A stretch of 64,000 bases of DNA from Palsa-504 sp963769715 (GTDB taxonomy: Bacteria > Actinomycetota > Actinomycetes > Streptosporangiales > Streptosporangiaceae). The notes below the pieces were generated by a model, which had not been told where the DNA came from, did no database searches, and saw only the letters and a list, made by a program, of their open reading frames with translations. Numbering within the stretch: position 1 is the stretch's first letter; every line of letters starts with the position of its first letter. Positions 32,422 to 40,738 of the stretch are shown in pieces. Both the position numbers and the translations under genes were made by a program. Where the stretch lies: positions 1-64,000 of the forward strand of contig CAVYNE010000029.1 in the NCBI GenBank assembly GCA_963769715.1, given 5' to 3'.

Positions 32422-33012
32422 GTGACTGACGACAGCGCGTTCAAGAAGCAGGTCCGGGCCCGGATGGCTGAGACCGGGGAGAACTACACCACCGCCCGCC
32501 GCATGGTCATCGCCGGGCGCGACCCTGGCCAGCCGCCCGTGGCGTTGCGGGTGCACCTGAATCCCCACGTGGACCTGGAGCTGACCGACGAGACGGCCCG
32601 GGCCTATGCCGCGGCTGATGAGCCGGGCCAGCGGGACATGGCGAACCGGCTGCTGGCCGACCACATCGAGATGGCCGGGGCCGGGGAGGCCGGGGTCGCC
32701 GCCGGGTCGGAGATCGTGACGGTCCAGGACCTGCGCATCGACGAGATCGCTGACGCGATACACCGGCGGATACCACGGGCGGCCGGGGTAGCCACGATAG
32801 CGGTCAGCGGGGACCTGGACCACGTCCAGGTTGGTATCCAGGCTGCCCGGCCGGGCGTGGTGTCCGGCCATGGCGGTGCGGAGCTGGACCGGCTCCGCGC
32901 CGAGCTGGAGGAGCTAACCGGCAAACCGGTGCAGCTGGGCATGTTTCAGTACGATGGCCCGCCGCAGGGGCGGAAGGAAACAAAAATAGGGCCCGAGCTT
33001 ACAGCGGACTGA
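32422..33012 (+). CDS. hypothetical protein with RARMAETGENYTTARR motif
   Basis: 196 residues from GTG 32422, with AAGGA 6 nt upstream. The N-terminus FKKQVRARMAETGENYTTAR is a short helical motif I associate with many actinobacterial proteins of unknown role. The centre (LRIDEIADAIHRRIPRAAGV, ATIAVSGDLDHVQVGIQAAR) is soluble alpha/beta. There is no signal peptide. The same frame stays open upstream to about 32267 with protein-like content (ERLPHSELSAARARDGGEYK) but no start codon, so the gene may be the C-terminal part of a longer, 5'-truncated ancestor. Function not recognised. Confidence 0.6.
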   Translation: MTDDSAFKKQVRARMAETGENYTTARRMVIAGRDPGQPPVALRVHLNPHVDLELTDETARAYAAADEPGQRDMANRLLADHIEMAGAGEAGVAAGSEIVTVQDLRIDEIADAIHRRIPRAAGVATIAVSGDLDHVQVGIQAARPGVVSGHGGAELDRLRAELEELTGKPVQLGMFQYDGPPQGRKETKIGPELTAD

Positions 33013-33150
33013 GGCCGACTTGACGGTGGCCACGGTGGGGAGATCGGCGCGGATGGCGGGCTGACCCGCGCGCTCACCGCCCCGCCCTCACCAGACCAGC
33101 ACATTCCGCCCGTACCGGTCCCCGGCCAGGTGGCGTGCACGCGCCGCGGA

Positions 33151-33208
33151 AATCAATGAACGTGGCGTTCTAATGATTCTTTGCGGTAGAACGCCACGTT
33201 CATTGATT
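33151..33208. terminator. perfect 22-bp hairpin with 14-nt loop
   Basis: 33151-33172 (starting AATCAATGAACGTGGCG) is the exact reverse complement of 33187-33208. Same size class as the hairpins at 176, 12338 and 56988, but a different sequence. Confidence 0.7.
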
Positions 33209-33339
33209 CGGGGAGGTGCATGGGACGGTGCGGGCGGGGAGAGGGGGATGGGTGGGAATGCAGTGGCGAGCGCGGGCTGGGGCGGGCTCGGTCGGGGTGG
33301 TGGAGGCGGGGACCGGCCGGGGGATCGGTTGTGCGACAG

Positions 33340-33393
33340 TCTCAATAAGGGGGTAGCAGTCCACGATCTCAATAAGGGGGTAGCAGTCCACGA
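33340..33393 (+). repeat. 27-bp direct repeat, two exact tandem copies
   Basis: The unit begins TCTCAATAAGGGGGTAGCAG and is present at 33340-33366 and 33367-33393 without mismatch. It is relatively AT-rich for this genome and not inside a convincing gene. Confidence 0.9.
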
Positions 33394-33596
33394 TCACGGT
33401 CGGCATCGTGTTCGAACCGGTCGTGGGCAGGCGTCGCCAACGCGCATGTGACCAGCGAGTCGGTTGAGGTCAATGCGAAAAACCTGACGGTGAAAGCATC
33501 CGCCCATGGCGACAGCGCGCCCCGCCCCGAACGAACCCTGGCTCTCCGGGCACCCGACGCTGGCACTGTCTATCCAGCGCACCAACGCCCGCTGCG

Positions 33597-33602
33597 TATA
33601 GT
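33597..33602 (+). promoter_or_regulatory. -10 hexamer TATAGT, leaderless start of the HAD gene
   Basis: A near-consensus hexamer ending 6 nt before GTG 33609. Confidence 0.55.
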
Positions 33603-33608
33603 GCGGAT

Positions 33609-34385
33609 GTGGCTTCACCAGGCAGCGTCGATCCCGCCGGAGGCGCCATCGGTCCTCCGCAGGTCAGCGCCATCTTGCTTGACGCGGGCGGGGTGCTGGT
33701 CTTTCCCGAACCCGATCGCCTGCTGCCGCTGCTGCACGCGGCCGGCGTGGACCCCGACCTGGCCACGCTGGAGCGGGCCCACTACCGGGCGATGGCGATC
33801 CAGGACGCCGAGGCCCTGCCGCCCGTGCGGGAATCCTGGTGGCGCAACTACCTGCTCGGTTACGTCGCCGCCTGCGGCGTCGGACCGGACCGGGCCGAAC
33901 TGCTCGCGACCGAGATGGCCCAGCGGATCAGGGGCCACGCCTGGGTCCACGTCGGCCTCGGGGCCATGGACGGCCTGCGAGCGGTGGCCGCCCTCGGCCT
34001 GCCGATGGGCGTGGTCTCCAACTCGGACGGCAGCGTGGAGGGCGACCTGCGCCGCCTGGGCGTCTGCTACGTCCCGGCCGCCAGCGACGGGCGGGACCCT
34101 TCGGCCGGGGTCGCCATGGGCGTCATCCTCGACTCCGCCGTGGTCGGCGTGGCCAAACCCGACCCGGCCATCTTCCGCATCGCGATCGATGCCCTGGCGG
34201 TGCCCGCGGACCGTTCGGTCCTGCACGTCGGAGACAGCCTGCGCTACGACGTAGCCGGCGCCCTCGCGGCGGGCCTGCAGGCGGTCCACATGGACCCGTA
34301 CGGGTTCTGCCCGGCCCCCGCTGGCCATCCGCACATCCGCAGCCTGGCCGAACTGGCCGACCCCCTGATATCGAATCAGCGATAA
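33609..34385 (+). CDS. HAD-superfamily hydrolase
   Basis: 258 residues from GTG 33609. HAD motif I is ILLDAGGVLVF (about 21-31), motif II VVSNSDGS (about 135-142), motif III Lys in VGVAKPDPAIF (about 183-193), and motif IV HVGDSLRYDVAGA (about 210-222). The nucleophile Asp is present, but the usual second Asp two positions later is Gly (DAGG), as in the DLGGV-type subgroup, so simple phosphatase activity is uncertain. The substrate is unknown. It lies upstream of proS on the same strand, 28 bp away. Confidence 0.85.
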   Translation: MASPGSVDPAGGAIGPPQVSAILLDAGGVLVFPEPDRLLPLLHAAGVDPDLATLERAHYRAMAIQDAEALPPVRESWWRNYLLGYVAACGVGPDRAELLATEMAQRIRGHAWVHVGLGAMDGLRAVAALGLPMGVVSNSDGSVEGDLRRLGVCYVPAASDGRDPSAGVAMGVILDSAVVGVAKPDPAIFRIAIDALAVPADRSVLHVGDSLRYDVAGALAAGLQAVHMDPYGFCPAPAGHPHIRSLAELADPLISNQR

Positions 34386-34399
34386 CCTTCGGCCGGCGC

Positions 34400-34405
34400 T
34401 ACACT
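34400..34405 (+). promoter_or_regulatory. -10 hexamer TACACT, leaderless start of proS
   Basis: Ends 8 nt before ATG 34414 and 2 nt before the alternative GTG 34408; spacing therefore favours the ATG as start. Confidence 0.45.
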
Positions 34406-34413
34406 ACGTGCTC

Positions 34414-36132
34414 ATGCGCTGGTCTAAGATGCACATCCCGACGCTGCGTGACGACCCGGCGGACGCCGGCGCGCCCAGCCACCGCCTGCTGCTGCGCGCG
34501 GGCTATATTCGCCAGCTGATGGCGGGGCACTACTCGCTGCTGCCGCTCGGCCAGCGAGTCCGGCTGAAGGTCATCGGGATCATCCGTGAGGAGATGAACG
34601 CGATCGGCGCGCAGGAGATCCTGATGCCGGTCATGCACCCGGCCGAGTTGTGGATCAAGAGCGGTCGCTGGGAACTGATGGGCGACGAGATGTTCCGCCT
34701 CAAGGACCGCAGGGGCGCCGACCTGGCCCTCGGCATGACCCACGAGGAGGTCGTCGCCACCCTCGCCACCGAGCTCGAGTCCTACCGCCAGCTGCCGCAG
34801 ATGTGGTACCAGTTCCAGACCAAGCTGCGCGACGAGCCGCGGCCCAAGGCGGGCCTGATGCGCACCCGCGAGTTCACCATGAAGGACTCCTACAGCTTCG
34901 ACCTGGGACCGGCCGGGCTCGACGTGTCCTTCGCCGCCCACCGCGACGCCTACGCGCGCATCTTCTCCCGGCTCGGCATCCCGGCCATCCAGGCCGAGGC
35001 GTCCAACGGCACCATGGGCGGCTCGGACTCGATCGAGTTCGTCTGCCCCTCGCCGACCGGCGAGGACCTGATCATCTACTGCCCGAACTGCCACTACGCG
35101 GCGAACATAGAAAAGGCCACGTCCCGGCGGCCGGAGATAGAAGATTCTCCCGAACGGACTACGGTACTTGCCGCTCCCGAGCCCTTTGCCACACCGGGAG
35201 TGCGCACTATCGAGGATCTCGCCGAGCAGTACCAGGCCCCCGCTGACCGGCAGATCAAGACCCTGGTGTACTTCCTGGACGGCGTGCTCACCCTGGTACT
35301 GATGCGCGGCGACCACGCGCTGCACGAGCAGAAGCTCGCCGACGCGACCGGCGCGGTCGCGATCCGCCCGGCCCAGCCGGAGGAGATCCGCGGCGCGCTC
35401 GGCGCGCTGCCTGGCAGCCTCGGCGCGGTCGGCGTCGATGATCACCCGATCATCGCCGACGAGGCGTTGCGCGGGCGGCGCGGCATGTACACCGGCGCCA
35501 ACATCGACGACACCCACCTGCGCGGCGTCGACGTCGATCGGGACATCGCCGTCGGCCAGTGGGCGGACCTGCGCGAGGTGACCGCGGGCGAGGCGTGCGT
35601 CATCTGCGGCGATCCGCTCGAGGTGGAGCGCGGCATCGAGGTCGGTCACATCTTCAAGCTCGGCTACAAGTTCACCGACACGATCGGGATCAGCGTGTCC
35701 GGCCAGGACGGCAAGCCGGTCCGGCCGATCATGGGCTCGTACGGCATCGGGGTCGAGCGAGCGATGGCCGCGGCCATCGAGGTCCATCACGATGACAAGG
35801 GCATCATCTGGCCGGTCGCGATCGCGCCCTTCGAGGTGGACGTGGTGATCGCCCAGCAGGACGACGCGGCCGTGGCCGCCGCGGGGGAGCAGGTGTACCA
35901 GGCGCTGCTCGCGGCCGGCGTCGAGGCCATCGTCGACGATAGGCCGGTCCGGGCCGGCGTCAAATTCAGCGACGCCGAACTGGTCGGCATCCCGTTCCGG
36001 GTCACCGTGGGTAAGCGCGGGCTGGCCGCCGGGACCGCGGAGTTGACCGACCGCGCCACCGGCTCCACCGTGCATATCCCGCTGGACGACCTGCCCAAGC
36101 ACGTCGGCGAGGCCTTGGGACGAGCCAGCTGA
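34414..36132 (+). CDS. proS: prolyl-tRNA synthetase, bacterial type
   Basis: 572 residues from ATG 34414 (GTG 34408 is an alternative). Class II motifs: motif 1 around GIIREEMNAIGAQEILMPVM (about 51-70), motif 2 around RDEPRPKAGLMRTREFTMKD (about 136-155), and motif 3 in PIMGSYGIGVERAMAAA. The editing (INS) domain lies between (about 225-400), and the C-terminal anticodon-binding domain starts near PFEVDVVIAQQDD. This is the long bacterial form of ProRS. It charges tRNA-Pro in the cytoplasm. The small ParB-like gene follows 10 bp later. Confidence 0.98.
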   Translation: MRWSKMHIPTLRDDPADAGAPSHRLLLRAGYIRQLMAGHYSLLPLGQRVRLKVIGIIREEMNAIGAQEILMPVMHPAELWIKSGRWELMGDEMFRLKDRRGADLALGMTHEEVVATLATELESYRQLPQMWYQFQTKLRDEPRPKAGLMRTREFTMKDSYSFDLGPAGLDVSFAAHRDAYARIFSRLGIPAIQAEASNGTMGGSDSIEFVCPSPTGEDLIIYCPNCHYAANIEKATSRRPEIEDSPERTTVLAAPEPFATPGVRTIEDLAEQYQAPADRQIKTLVYFLDGVLTLVLMRGDHALHEQKLADATGAVAIRPAQPEEIRGALGALPGSLGAVGVDDHPIIADEALRGRRGMYTGANIDDTHLRGVDVDRDIAVGQWADLREVTAGEACVICGDPLEVERGIEVGHIFKLGYKFTDTIGISVSGQDGKPVRPIMGSYGIGVERAMAAAIEVHHDDKGIIWPVAIAPFEVDVVIAQQDDAAVAAAGEQVYQALLAAGVEAIVDDRPVRAGVKFSDAELVGIPFRVTVGKRGLAAGTAELTDRATGSTVHIPLDDLPKHVGEALGRAS

Positions 36133-36142
36133 GGGGACCGAC

Positions 36143-36514
36143 ATGCCGCAGACGGTGAAGTGGCTGCCGAAACCGGAAAAGCATGACTTCCAGTCGGCGG
36201 AGGACTACCTGTCGCTGATCATGCCGGTCAAGCGGGCCGCCGACTGGCGGCGGAGACTGGCCGCCGCGAAGGATGACATCACGCACCGCCAGGCCAAGGA
36301 CATCCTGCGGGCCAGCCAGCTCGCCCTGCTCGGCGAGGACAACAAGCACGTCGCTTCCGACCTGCGCAAGGCCGCGTCAGGCATGGCCTTGTCCCCGATC
36401 CTGCTGCTGCGCGGCGACGACACTCACCCGCTCATCGTCGCCGACGGCTACCACCGGGTCTGCGCGAGCTACTGGATCGACGAGAACACCGACATCCCCT
36501 GCATCTTGGTGTAG
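36143..36514 (+). CDS. small ParB-like domain protein
   Basis: 123 residues, 10 bp after proS. The C-terminal segment LSPILLLRGDDTHPLIVADG plus YHRVCASY resembles the ParB/sulfiredoxin nuclease-fold core (xVADGYHRxxA). The N-terminal half is helical (DYLSLIMPVKRAADWRRRLA). Similar short proteins are common in actinobacteria without assigned function. There is no HTH, so it is not a plasmid-partition ParB. Likely co-transcribed with proS. Confidence 0.65.
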   Translation: MPQTVKWLPKPEKHDFQSAEDYLSLIMPVKRAADWRRRLAAAKDDITHRQAKDILRASQLALLGEDNKHVASDLRKAASGMALSPILLLRGDDTHPLIVADGYHRVCASYWIDENTDIPCILV

Positions 36515-36531
36515 GGCGCTGCTATCTCCTT

Positions 36532-39168
36532 CTACCCCTCCTGGCGGTCGCGGTCCTGGCAGCGCAGCGCCCGGAGCACGTCGTCGCGGCCCTCGAGGAG
36601 CAGGCGGCGCAGCGCGGCCGGCGGATCCGCGGCCCCGATGTAGGCGTCGGTCATTTCGACGGTCTCGCGCGAAACCGGGCCCACCGCGTAGACGCCGCTG
36701 ACGAAGTCCTGCGCCATCGCCGACGACCAGTTCCGCCACACGTCCCCAACCACCTCGAAGTACTTCTCCCGGTAGGACGCCAGCAGTTCCGGCTGGTCCG
36801 GGTCGGCGAAACCGCCCAGCACGGCGCGGAACATCGCGATGGTCAGCTCGCCTCGGATCAGCGTTTCCCAGGATTGCTGCTTGGCCTCGGCGGTCGGGAT
36901 CGCAGCGCGGCACGCCGCGGCGTGCCGCTCGCCTGCGTCGGTAGCGTCCCTTGCGAGCTCGGCGTCGATCTCGTCCTTCCCGCAGACGCCGCGGCTCACC
37001 AGCCGCCACAGCAGTGACCAGCGCAGGTCGGTATCGACGGTGAGGCCTTCGAGCACCGCCGAGCCGTCGAGCAGCCCGGCCAGCAGGGCCAGGTCGTCGG
37101 CGGAGATGGCCACCCCGGCGAAGGCCCGGACGTACGCGAGCTGCGTATCCGAGCCGGCCGTCGCATCGTGCAACAGGTCGCGCAGCGCGCTGGCCATCAG
37201 CGCCAGCCCGGTCTGGCGCCAGCCGGGATCGGCGAAGCGGCGCACCGCCTGGCCGGCCTGCCGTAGCAAGGTCTGCACCACGCTGATGTCGGCCACCGAG
37301 GAGATGCCGGACAGGACCAGCCGGACGTAGTCGCGCGCCGCCATCTCGCCGTCGCGGACCATGTCCCAGGCCGCCGACCAGCACAGCGCCGCGGGGAGCG
37401 AGTCGGTGAATCCCCCGATGCTGCTGCTAGCCCGGGGGGACTGTACTGCCCCGGGGGGCGACCCCCCGGGAACCCCCCGATCCTGGGGGGAAACCTTTCC
37501 CCCCAGACCCCCTCGGCCCGGGGCGACCAAGGTCCGCAGCGAATGATCATCGAGGCGGATCTTGGCGTAAGTGAGGTCGTCGTCGTTGACCAGGACCAGG
37601 TCGGGGCGCGGCTGTCCGGCGAGTTCCGGCACCACCGTGCGCGGGCCCGTAACGTCGGTCTCGACGCGGTGCCGGCGGACCAGGCCACCCTCGCCCCCAG
37701 GCGCCCGGTCGTACAGGCCGATGGCGATGCGGTGCGAACGGAGCACCGGATGGGTGGCAGGCGCTTCTTGTTCCACCGCGAACTCGGTGAACCGGCCCTC
37801 GGCGTCCAGCGAGTAGGACGGCCGCAGTGTGTTCACGCCCGCCGTCTGCAGCCATTCGGCTGACCAGGCGGCCAGGTCGCGGCCCGAGGTCTCCTCGAGC
37901 GCCGCCAGCAGGTCCGCGAGCGTCGCGTTGCCCCACGCGTGCGCGGCGAAATACTTCCGCACGCCGTCCAGGAAATTCTCCCGCCCGACGTAGGCCACGA
38001 GCTGCTTGAGCACCGATGCGCCCTTGGCGTACGTGATCCCGTCGAAGTTCACCTCCACCGCGGCGATGTCGGGGATATCAGCCGCGATCGGGTGGGTGGA
38101 AGGCAGCTGATCCTGCCGGTAGGCCCAGGCCTTGTACAGCTGCGCGAACGTGGTCCAGGCGGATGTCCACCTCGTCGCCTCGGCCTCCGCGAGCGTACCG
38201 GCCCAGGTGGCGAACGACTCGTTCAGCCACAGGTCATCCCACCAGCGCATGGTGACCAGGTCGCCGAACCACATGTGCGCCATTTCGTGCAGGATCGTCT
38301 CGGCCCGGGCCTCGCGGGCGAAATCGGTGACCCGCGACCGGAAAATGTAGGCCTCCACGAAGGTGACGCAGCCCGCGTTCTCCATCGCGCCCTCTTTGAA
38401 CTCCGGCACGAAAAGCTGGTCATACTTGCCGAACGGGTATTTGATGCCGAACGAGCTGTGGTAAAAGTCAAAGCCCTGCCGCGTCACTTCCAGGATCTCG
38501 TCGGCGTCGAGGTAGGAGGCCAGCGACTGGCGGCAGTACACGCCGAGCGGGATGCCGTCGTGCTCGTCGCGGACGACGTGGTAGGGCCCGGCCGCGACCG
38601 CCGTGATGTAGGTCGGCATGACCGGCGTGGGCGGGAAGCGCCAGCGAAGCGCCCTGCCATCGGGGATGGTCGACTCCGGCGCCATGTTCGACACGACCAG
38701 CCAGTCCGCCGGGGCGGTGACGGCGAGCTCGTAGCTGGCCTTCATGTCCGGCTGGTCGAAGCAGGCGTAGACCCGGTGCGCGTCGAAGGTCTCCAGGTCT
38801 GAATACAGGTAGACGCGCCCGTCCGCCGGGTCGGTGAACCGGTGCAGGCCCTCGCCGCTGCGTGAGTAGGCGCAGTCGGCCGCCACCCGGAGCACGTTGT
38901 CGGCGGCCAGCCCGGCCAGCGTGATCCGGTTGCCGTCGAACGCGTCCAGGCTGACCGGCCTGTCGTTCAGCGTGATCTCGCGGACCGCGGGGGCGGTCAG
39001 GTTGACAAAGGTGGACGAGCCCGGTGCGGCGCAGCCGAACTTGACCACGCTGACCGAGTCGAACGTGGCGTCGCCGCATGTGAGGTCCAGGTCAACCTGG
39101 TAGGAGGCGACCGTGATGAGCGCCGAGCGCGTCGCCGCCTCGTCGCGGGTCAGGTTGTCGGATGTCAC
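36532..39168 (-). CDS. pepN: aminopeptidase N (M1 family) with an in-frame repeat insert
   Basis: 878 residues. The exopeptidase motif GAMENAG (about 258-264) and zinc site HEMAH-x18-E (about 291-314, WWDDLWLNESFATWAG) are intact, and the C-terminal ERAP1-like helical domain is present. It removes N-terminal residues from peptides in the cytoplasm. Residues about 547-581 (GRGGLGGKVSPQDRGVPGGS onward to SSSIGG) interrupt the family sequence between HSLRTLVA and FTDSLPAALCW. They are encoded by a G/C-run repeat. The frame is kept, so a working enzyme with a surface loop is plausible. Confidence 0.95.
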   Translation of the reverse strand: MTSDNLTRDEAATRSALITVASYQVDLDLTCGDATFDSVSVVKFGCAAPGSSTFVNLTAPAVREITLNDRPVSLDAFDGNRITLAGLAADNVLRVAADCAYSRSGEGLHRFTDPADGRVYLYSDLETFDAHRVYACFDQPDMKASYELAVTAPADWLVVSNMAPESTIPDGRALRWRFPPTPVMPTYITAVAAGPYHVVRDEHDGIPLGVYCRQSLASYLDADEILEVTRQGFDFYHSSFGIKYPFGKYDQLFVPEFKEGAMENAGCVTFVEAYIFRSRVTDFAREARAETILHEMAHMWFGDLVTMRWWDDLWLNESFATWAGTLAEAEATRWTSAWTTFAQLYKAWAYRQDQLPSTHPIAADIPDIAAVEVNFDGITYAKGASVLKQLVAYVGRENFLDGVRKYFAAHAWGNATLADLLAALEETSGRDLAAWSAEWLQTAGVNTLRPSYSLDAEGRFTEFAVEQEAPATHPVLRSHRIAIGLYDRAPGGEGGLVRRHRVETDVTGPRTVVPELAGQPRPDLVLVNDDDLTYAKIRLDDHSLRTLVAPGRGGLGGKVSPQDRGVPGGSPPGAVQSPRASSSIGGFTDSLPAALCWSAAWDMVRDGEMAARDYVRLVLSGISSVADISVVQTLLRQAGQAVRRFADPGWRQTGLALMASALRDLLHDATAGSDTQLAYVRAFAGVAISADDLALLAGLLDGSAVLEGLTVDTDLRWSLLWRLVSRGVCGKDEIDAELARDATDAGERHAAACRAAIPTAEAKQQSWETLIRGELTIAMFRAVLGGFADPDQPELLASYREKYFEVVGDVWRNWSSAMAQDFVSGVYAVGPVSRETVEMTDAYIGAADPPAALRRLLLEGRDDVLRALRCQDRDRQEG
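37425..37530. repeat. G-run/C-run repeat inserted in frame in pepN
   Basis: Plus-strand order: CCCCGGGGGGCGACCCCCCG, GGAACCCCCCG, TGGGGGGAAACC, TTTCCCCCCAGACCCCC. It shares this word order with the ada-alkA insert (opposite orientation relative to the gene) and its first half with 43225-43260. Confidence 0.75.
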
Positions 39169-39224
39169 CGGGTGATCGTCCCTTCTACGGAATTTGCGGA
39201 GGCTCCCCGTCGCTGAAAGCGTGC

Positions 39225-39857
39225 ATGACCCCGCATGAACTGCCAGAGCAGGAACCGGCCCGCGTCGACTTCTGGTTCGACCCTATCTGCCCGTGGGCCT
39301 GGATCACCTCCCGCTGGATCCTCGAGGTGCAGAAGGTCCGGCCGGTCACGGTGACCTGGCATGTGATGAGCCTGTCCGTGCTGAACGAGGGCAAGGACGA
39401 CATTCCGGAGCAATACCGCGATGCGATGCGGACCGGCTGGAGGCCCGTCCGGGTCGTGATCGCGGCGGAGCAGGCGTACGGACCCGACGTGGTTGGCCCG
39501 CTGTACACCGCGCTCGGCACCCGCTTCCACCACGAGAAGGCGCCGCGGGACCGGGAGACGATCGAGGCCGCGCTGGCCGAGGCGGGCCTGCCCGCCAGTC
39601 TGGCGGACGCCATGGACTCCACCTCCTGCGACGAGGCCGTCCGCGCCTCGCACGCCGAGGGCATCAACCGGGTCGGCTACGACGTCGGGACCCCGGTCAT
39701 CTCGGTGAACGGGATGTCGGTGTTCGGGCCGGTGGTGTCGCCGATCCCGCGCGGTGAGGCGGCGGCCAGGCTCTGGGACGGCGTCCTGCTGATCACCGGA
39801 ACCGACGGCTTCTTCGAGCTGAAGCGGTCTCGCACCCGCGACCCCATCTTCGACTAA
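39225..39857 (+). CDS. DsbA-family, mycothiol-dependent nitroreductase-like protein
   Basis: 210 residues from ATG 39225; an upstream in-frame GTG at 39162 would overlap the pepN start. A thioredoxin-fold start VDFWFDPICPWAWITSRWIL (about 14-33) and the cis-Pro region VGTPVISVNG (about 163-172) match the actinobacterial Rv2466c-type family. In that family the motif is CPWC; here it is CPWAW, with only the first Cys, so disulfide chemistry would need mycothiol. Divergent from pepN. Confidence 0.8.
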   Translation: MTPHELPEQEPARVDFWFDPICPWAWITSRWILEVQKVRPVTVTWHVMSLSVLNEGKDDIPEQYRDAMRTGWRPVRVVIAAEQAYGPDVVGPLYTALGTRFHHEKAPRDRETIEAALAEAGLPASLADAMDSTSCDEAVRASHAEGINRVGYDVGTPVISVNGMSVFGPVVSPIPRGEAAARLWDGVLLITGTDGFFELKRSRTRDPIFD

Positions 39858-39913
39858 CAGACAGGCCTGGCCAGCGTGCCCCCGACCTGCACGCACTGTG
39901 CCAGACTTACAGC

Positions 39914-40390
39914 GTGCGCGTATACCTGGGATCCGATCACGCGGGTTTCGAGCTGAAGACCCGCCTCATCCAGTGGCTGGCCGAAGCCGGTCATGAGCCG
40001 GTGGACTGCGGTCCGCACGCGTATGTGCCGGACGACGACTACCCGACGTACGTCATGCGCGCGGCTCACGGGGTGGCCGGCGACCCGGGCAGCCTCGGCA
40101 TCGTGATCGGCGGCTCGGGCAACGGCGAGCAGATTGCCTCGAACAAGATCCCTGGTATCCGCGCCGCGCTGGCCTGGACGGATGAGACCGCCCAGCTGGC
40201 CAGGCAGCACAACGACGCCAACGTGCTCAGCCTCGGCGCGCGGATGTACTCCATCGAGGAGGCGGTCGGCTTCGCCCGGGTCTTCATCGCCACCCCGTTC
40301 TCCGGCGAGCCGCGGCACGCCAGGCGCCTGGCCCTGATCGCCGACTACGAGAAGACCGGCGACCTGCCGCCCCTGCCCGCCTTAGCGTGA
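39914..40390 (+). CDS. rpiB: ribose-5-phosphate isomerase B
   Basis: 158 residues from GTG 39914. RpiB/LacAB hallmarks: GSDHAGFELK (about 6-15), and SLGIVIGGSGNGEQIASNKI (about 60-79) containing the phosphate loop. The general-base Cys common in E. coli RpiB is replaced by Ser in GGSGNG, as usual in actinobacterial enzymes. It interconverts ribose-5-phosphate and ribulose-5-phosphate. The 3' end overlaps the convergent small gene by 9 bp. Confidence 0.95.
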   Translation: MRVYLGSDHAGFELKTRLIQWLAEAGHEPVDCGPHAYVPDDDYPTYVMRAAHGVAGDPGSLGIVIGGSGNGEQIASNKIPGIRAALAWTDETAQLARQHNDANVLSLGARMYSIEEAVGFARVFIATPFSGEPRHARRLALIADYEKTGDLPPLPALA

Positions 40391-40645
40391 AGAGCGGCCC
40401 CGCCGTCCGCCGTCCCGCGGTCCCCGCCGCCGCGGAAAGCCCGGCCGTCCCGCCCGTTCGTCCCCGCTGGCCCCCGGAGTCGCCCCGCCCGTTTCTGCCC
40501 GCCCTGTCTCCACCGGCCCCGCGCCTTCCCGCCCCGCGCTTCCTCTCACCTCGGCGGCCTCGGCCTCGGCGAGGTGCTCGGCGTGCGGCCGGGACACGTC
40601 CCTGGCGCGCATCGCGGCGTTAGGCGTCAGCTTCATGGCCGTCAC
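40382..40645 (-). CDS. small basic protein, MTAMKLTPNAAMRARD-type
   Basis: 87 residues from GTG 40645, backed by a strong GAGGAGG ribosome site 8 nt upstream. The N-terminus MTAMKLTPNAAMRARDVSRP followed by HAEHLAEAEAAE looks conserved and helical. The rest is Gly/Arg/Glu-rich (GFPRRRGPRDGGRRGRSSR), a tail suited to binding RNA or nucleic acid. No family name is assigned. The ribosome site and N-terminus are the reasons to accept it over chance. Confidence 0.55.
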   Translation of the reverse strand: MTAMKLTPNAAMRARDVSRPHAEHLAEAEAAEVRGSAGREGAGPVETGRAETGGATPGASGDERAGRPGFPRRRGPRDGGRRGRSSR

Positions 40646-40738
40646 GACGTCATCCTCCTCAAGCCCCCAGTGTCATATAAAAGGCGGACCACGACTACCC
40701 CGCCCCGCCGGATGCGCGACCTGGAAGATCAGCCGGGC

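Larger units (their letters stand above)
33013..33608. other. gene-poor interval with hairpin and 27-bp direct repeat
   Basis: About 600 bp. It holds a 22-bp hairpin (33151-33208), a 27-bp tandem duplication (33340-33393) and the HAD promoter. On the minus strand RHLAGDRYGRNVLVW, ending near 33088, looks protein-like but has no supporting context. No tRNA or conserved gene is seen. Confidence 0.5.

Noticed and set aside
33395..33450. Possible tRNA because of a GTTCGAAC T-loop-like word at about 33409
   Set aside because: No acceptor stem, anticodon arm or CCA-proximal pairing could be built around it.
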